Shown here in pieces: positions 62,052 to 64,000 of a stretch of 64,000 bases of DNA (position 1 is its first letter; the number at the start of each line of letters is the position of its first letter). Position numbers and translations under genes: made by a program. A model generated the notes under the pieces. The model made no database searches, was not told the origin of the DNA, and saw only the letters and a program-made list of their open reading frames with translations. The stretch is taken from positions 124,001 through 188,000 of the forward strand of contig CALSRM010000003.1 in NCBI GenBank assembly GCA_943788755.1, in the 5' to 3' direction. Origin of the DNA: an uncultured Flavobacteriales bacterium (lineage in GTDB: Bacteria > Bacteroidota > Bacteroidia > Flavobacteriales_D > Parvicellaceae).

Positions 62052-64000
62052 TTATATCATTGTTAATTTATTGATTGCCTCTTCAACAGAAGAAACGTTA
62101 TCAAACCGTAAACGCAATTTACCCTTTTTCTCCGCCATACTTGCCGCTTGAGGCTTGCTTTTTATAAAATTCAGAACCTTTGTAAACTTATTAGATTGAT
62201 AATACACCGAGTTCTGGTCAGTAATAAAAGTGCCTATTAGAATGTTTTTCTTTAGAACTAATTTTTCAAAACCAATGTCTTTAGCCAACCAACGCAAACG
62301 AATAGCATTCATTAATTCGTGTGTTTCCGATGGAACTTCTCCAAAGCGGTCTATCAAACGTTTTTCATAACCCTTTAAGTCTTCTTCATGTTCAATATTA
62401 TCCAATTCACGGTACAGGCTTAACCTTTCGGTAATTTCGTTGACATATTCACTCGGAATAATGATTTCAAAATCAGTCTCCAAATGACACTCTTTTACAA
62501 ATTCTCCTTTAGCAATTTCTTCTTTAAAAAGTTCTTTAAATTCTGTCTCTTTTAATTCCTGAATGGCCTCATCTAGAATTTTTTGAAAAGCATCGATTCC
62601 AATTTCACTAATAAAACCACTTTGATCAGCTCCTAATAAATCTCCTGCTCCCCTTATATCTAAATCACGCATAGCAATACTCATTCCGCTACCTAAATCC
62701 GAAAACTGCTGAATAGCATTTAATCTTTTTCTTGCATCATCTGTTAAATGATGCGCTGGAGGAGTAAACATATAAGCAAATGCCTTTTTATTGGAACGAC
62801 CTACCCTACCTCTTAATTGATGCAAATCACTCAACCCAAAATGATTGGCATTATTAATAATAATTGTATTTGCATTGGGAATATCAATCCCAGATTCTAC
62901 AATTGTAGTTGCTATTAAAACATCATACATTCCGGCCATAAAATCCAATACAATCGCTTCCAGTTGTTTTCCTTCCATTTGCCCATGGCCGATGGCCACT
63001 CTTACATCTGGACATAAACGTTGAACCATTCCTGCAACCTCCTGAATGTTTTGTACCCGATTGTTAATGTAAAAAATTTGACCTCCTCTCTGCACCTCAT
63101 AGTTGATAGCATCCCGAACTGTTTCCTCACTAAATGATTGAACGATTGTATCTACTGGATAGCGATTTGCCGGGGGAGTTCTCATAACAGACAAGTCACG
63201 TGCATTCATCATACTAAATTGGAGCGTTCTAGGAATAGGTGTTGCCGTCAGTGTTAGCGTATCTACATTTTCCTTTAACGTTTTCAATTTGTCTTTTACC
63301 GAAACACCAAACTTTTGTTCTTCATCAATAATCAACAAGCCTAAGTCTCCGAACTTCACATCCTTACCAGCTAATCGATGCGTTCCTATTATTATATCAA
63401 CTTTTCCCTCTGCAAGTCTTTTTAACGTTTCTTTATTTTTGCTTACTGATTTAAATCGGTTAACATAGTCAACAGTGCATGGAAAGGTCTTGAGTCGTTC
63501 GCTAAAAGTTTTATAATGCTGAAATGCCAAAACGGTTGTAGGGACCAATATTGCAACTTGCTTACTGTCGCAAACCGCTTTAAAAGCAGCACGAATCGCG
63601 ATTTCGGTTTTTCCAAAACCAACATCACCACAAACCAAACGATCCATAGGAGCATCTGACTCCATATCTTGTTTTACAGAAAGAGTTGTAGAAGCCTGAT
63701 CCGGAGTGTCTTCGTACATAAAAGATGCCTCTAGTTCATGTTGAAGATACGTGTCGGGGGCAAAGGCAAAACCTTTACTAGCCTTTCTTTTGGCATACAA
63801 CTTTATCAAGTCAAACGCCATTTCTTTAATACGGACTTTCGTTTTCGCTTTTGCGGCAGCCCAAGCTGGAGCTCCTAGTTTATGCAATTTTGGTTGACTT
63901 CCTTCTTTACTTGTAAATTTCGAAATTCGATGCAAAGAATGGATGCTGACATACAAAATATCTCCACCTTTATAAATTAAGCGAATTGCTTCTTGCTCTT
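62052..64000 (-). CDS. mfd: Transcription-repair coupling factor Mfd, C-terminal part (5' end cut by window)
   Basis: The frame is open to the window edge, so the first third of the protein is missing. The visible part covers the RNA-polymerase interaction domain (GGDILYVSIHSLHRISKFTS), KVRIKEMAFDLIKLYAKRKASKGF, the helicase (DRLVCGDVGFGKTEIAIRAAF, DEEQKFG, TLTATPIPRTL), TIVESGIDIPNANTIII, LRGRVGRSNKKAFAYMF (TRG region) and the D7 domain. Mfd removes stalled polymerases and recruits UvrA. It is followed by add after 7 bp. Confidence 0.96.
   Translation of the reverse strand, partial: EQEAIRLIYKGGDILYVSIHSLHRISKFTSKEGSQPKLHKLGAPAWAAAKAKTKVRIKEMAFDLIKLYAKRKASKGFAFAPDTYLQHELEASFMYEDTPDQASTTLSVKQDMESDAPMDRLVCGDVGFGKTEIAIRAAFKAVCDSKQVAILVPTTVLAFQHYKTFSERLKTFPCTVDYVNRFKSVSKNKETLKRLAEGKVDIIIGTHRLAGKDVKFGDLGLLIIDEEQKFGVSVKDKLKTLKENVDTLTLTATPIPRTLQFSMMNARDLSVMRTPPANRYPVDTIVQSFSEETVRDAINYEVQRGGQIFYINNRVQNIQEVAGMVQRLCPDVRVAIGHGQMEGKQLEAIVLDFMAGMYDVLIATTIVESGIDIPNANTIIINNANHFGLSDLHQLRGRVGRSNKKAFAYMFTPPAHHLTDDARKRLNAIQQFSDLGSGMSIAMRDLDIRGAGDLLGADQSGFISEIGIDAFQKILDEAIQELKETEFKELFKEEIAKGEFVKECHLETDFEIIIPSEYVNEITERLSLYRELDNIEHEEDLKGYEKRLIDRFGEVPSETHELMNAIRLRWLAKDIGFEKLVLKKNILIGTFITDQNSVYYQSNKFTKVLNFIKSKPQAASMAEKKGKLRLRFDNVSSVEEAINKLTMI

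Overview
The window looks like a chromosome segment of a marine-type Bacteroidota, most likely Flavobacteriales, close to Crocinitomicaceae, Cryomorphaceae or Vicingaceae. The evidence is low G+C, type IX secretion sorting tails (the YPNP...G.Y.V.. type), promoters of the Bacteroidota TAnnTTTG type, no clear Shine-Dalgarno sequences, DUF5723 and DUF3108 families, a long SecA with a lineage-specific C-terminus, and signal peptides that almost always place Gln right after the cleavage site. The family assignment is inference; no rRNA is present to test it.

Layout. 0-13.7 kb is housekeeping: the tail of a secreted protein, a DUF5723 outer-membrane protein, a DEAD-box helicase, secA, a DUF2795 protein, a cobalamin adenosyltransferase, dusB, a CPBP membrane protease, an unknown secreted protein, and the overlapping pair gltX-folB. 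tRNA-Cys (13872-13942) marks the edge of an accessory region. From 14.3 to 20.6 kb this region holds cell-surface and secreted genes, several of them broken: a leucine-rich-repeat protein, a DUF1566-like lipoprotein, an unknown Cys-rich protein, a lipoprotein, a truncated remnant, and a CUB/P-domain/T9SS protein. Short direct repeats lie between them. 20.6-27.1 kb has a TPR-SpoIIE phosphatase, a carbonic anhydrase, a secreted MORN protein overlapping an Ntox23-like protein, an SDR-type L-threonine dehydrogenase and a YwqK-like repeat protein. 27.3-40 kb has an ALDH7 dehydrogenase, a histidine kinase with a cation/proton antiporter, a heavy-metal-binding lipoprotein, an EamA permease, a glutaminyl cyclase coupled to polA, and a run of unknown exported proteins. 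40-64 kb is mostly core: bacilliredoxin, gatC-plsC, trpS, a metallophosphoesterase, a broken AsmA-family gene, M23 and SLT cell-wall enzymes, an aminotransferase, an ABC exporter, PBP1A, adenosine deaminase and the 3' two-thirds of mfd.

Points most worth a second look: (1) nine frame disruptions in three genes, all in the +1 direction, four of them one per repeat unit in the LRR gene; (2) a palindrome-bearing tandem duplication that includes the 5' end of tRNA-Cys; (3) a sigma-54-like promoter and a perfect palindrome in front of a 45-residue protein; (4) about 60-bp repeated upstream regions with paired TACGTTA sites; (5) TAnnTTTG boxes only 4-7 nt from several start codons, suggesting leaderless mRNAs; (6) the overlapping MORN/Ntox23-like gene pair. 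I found no CRISPR array, insertion sequence, prophage or rRNA operon, and no convincing wholly new defence system.
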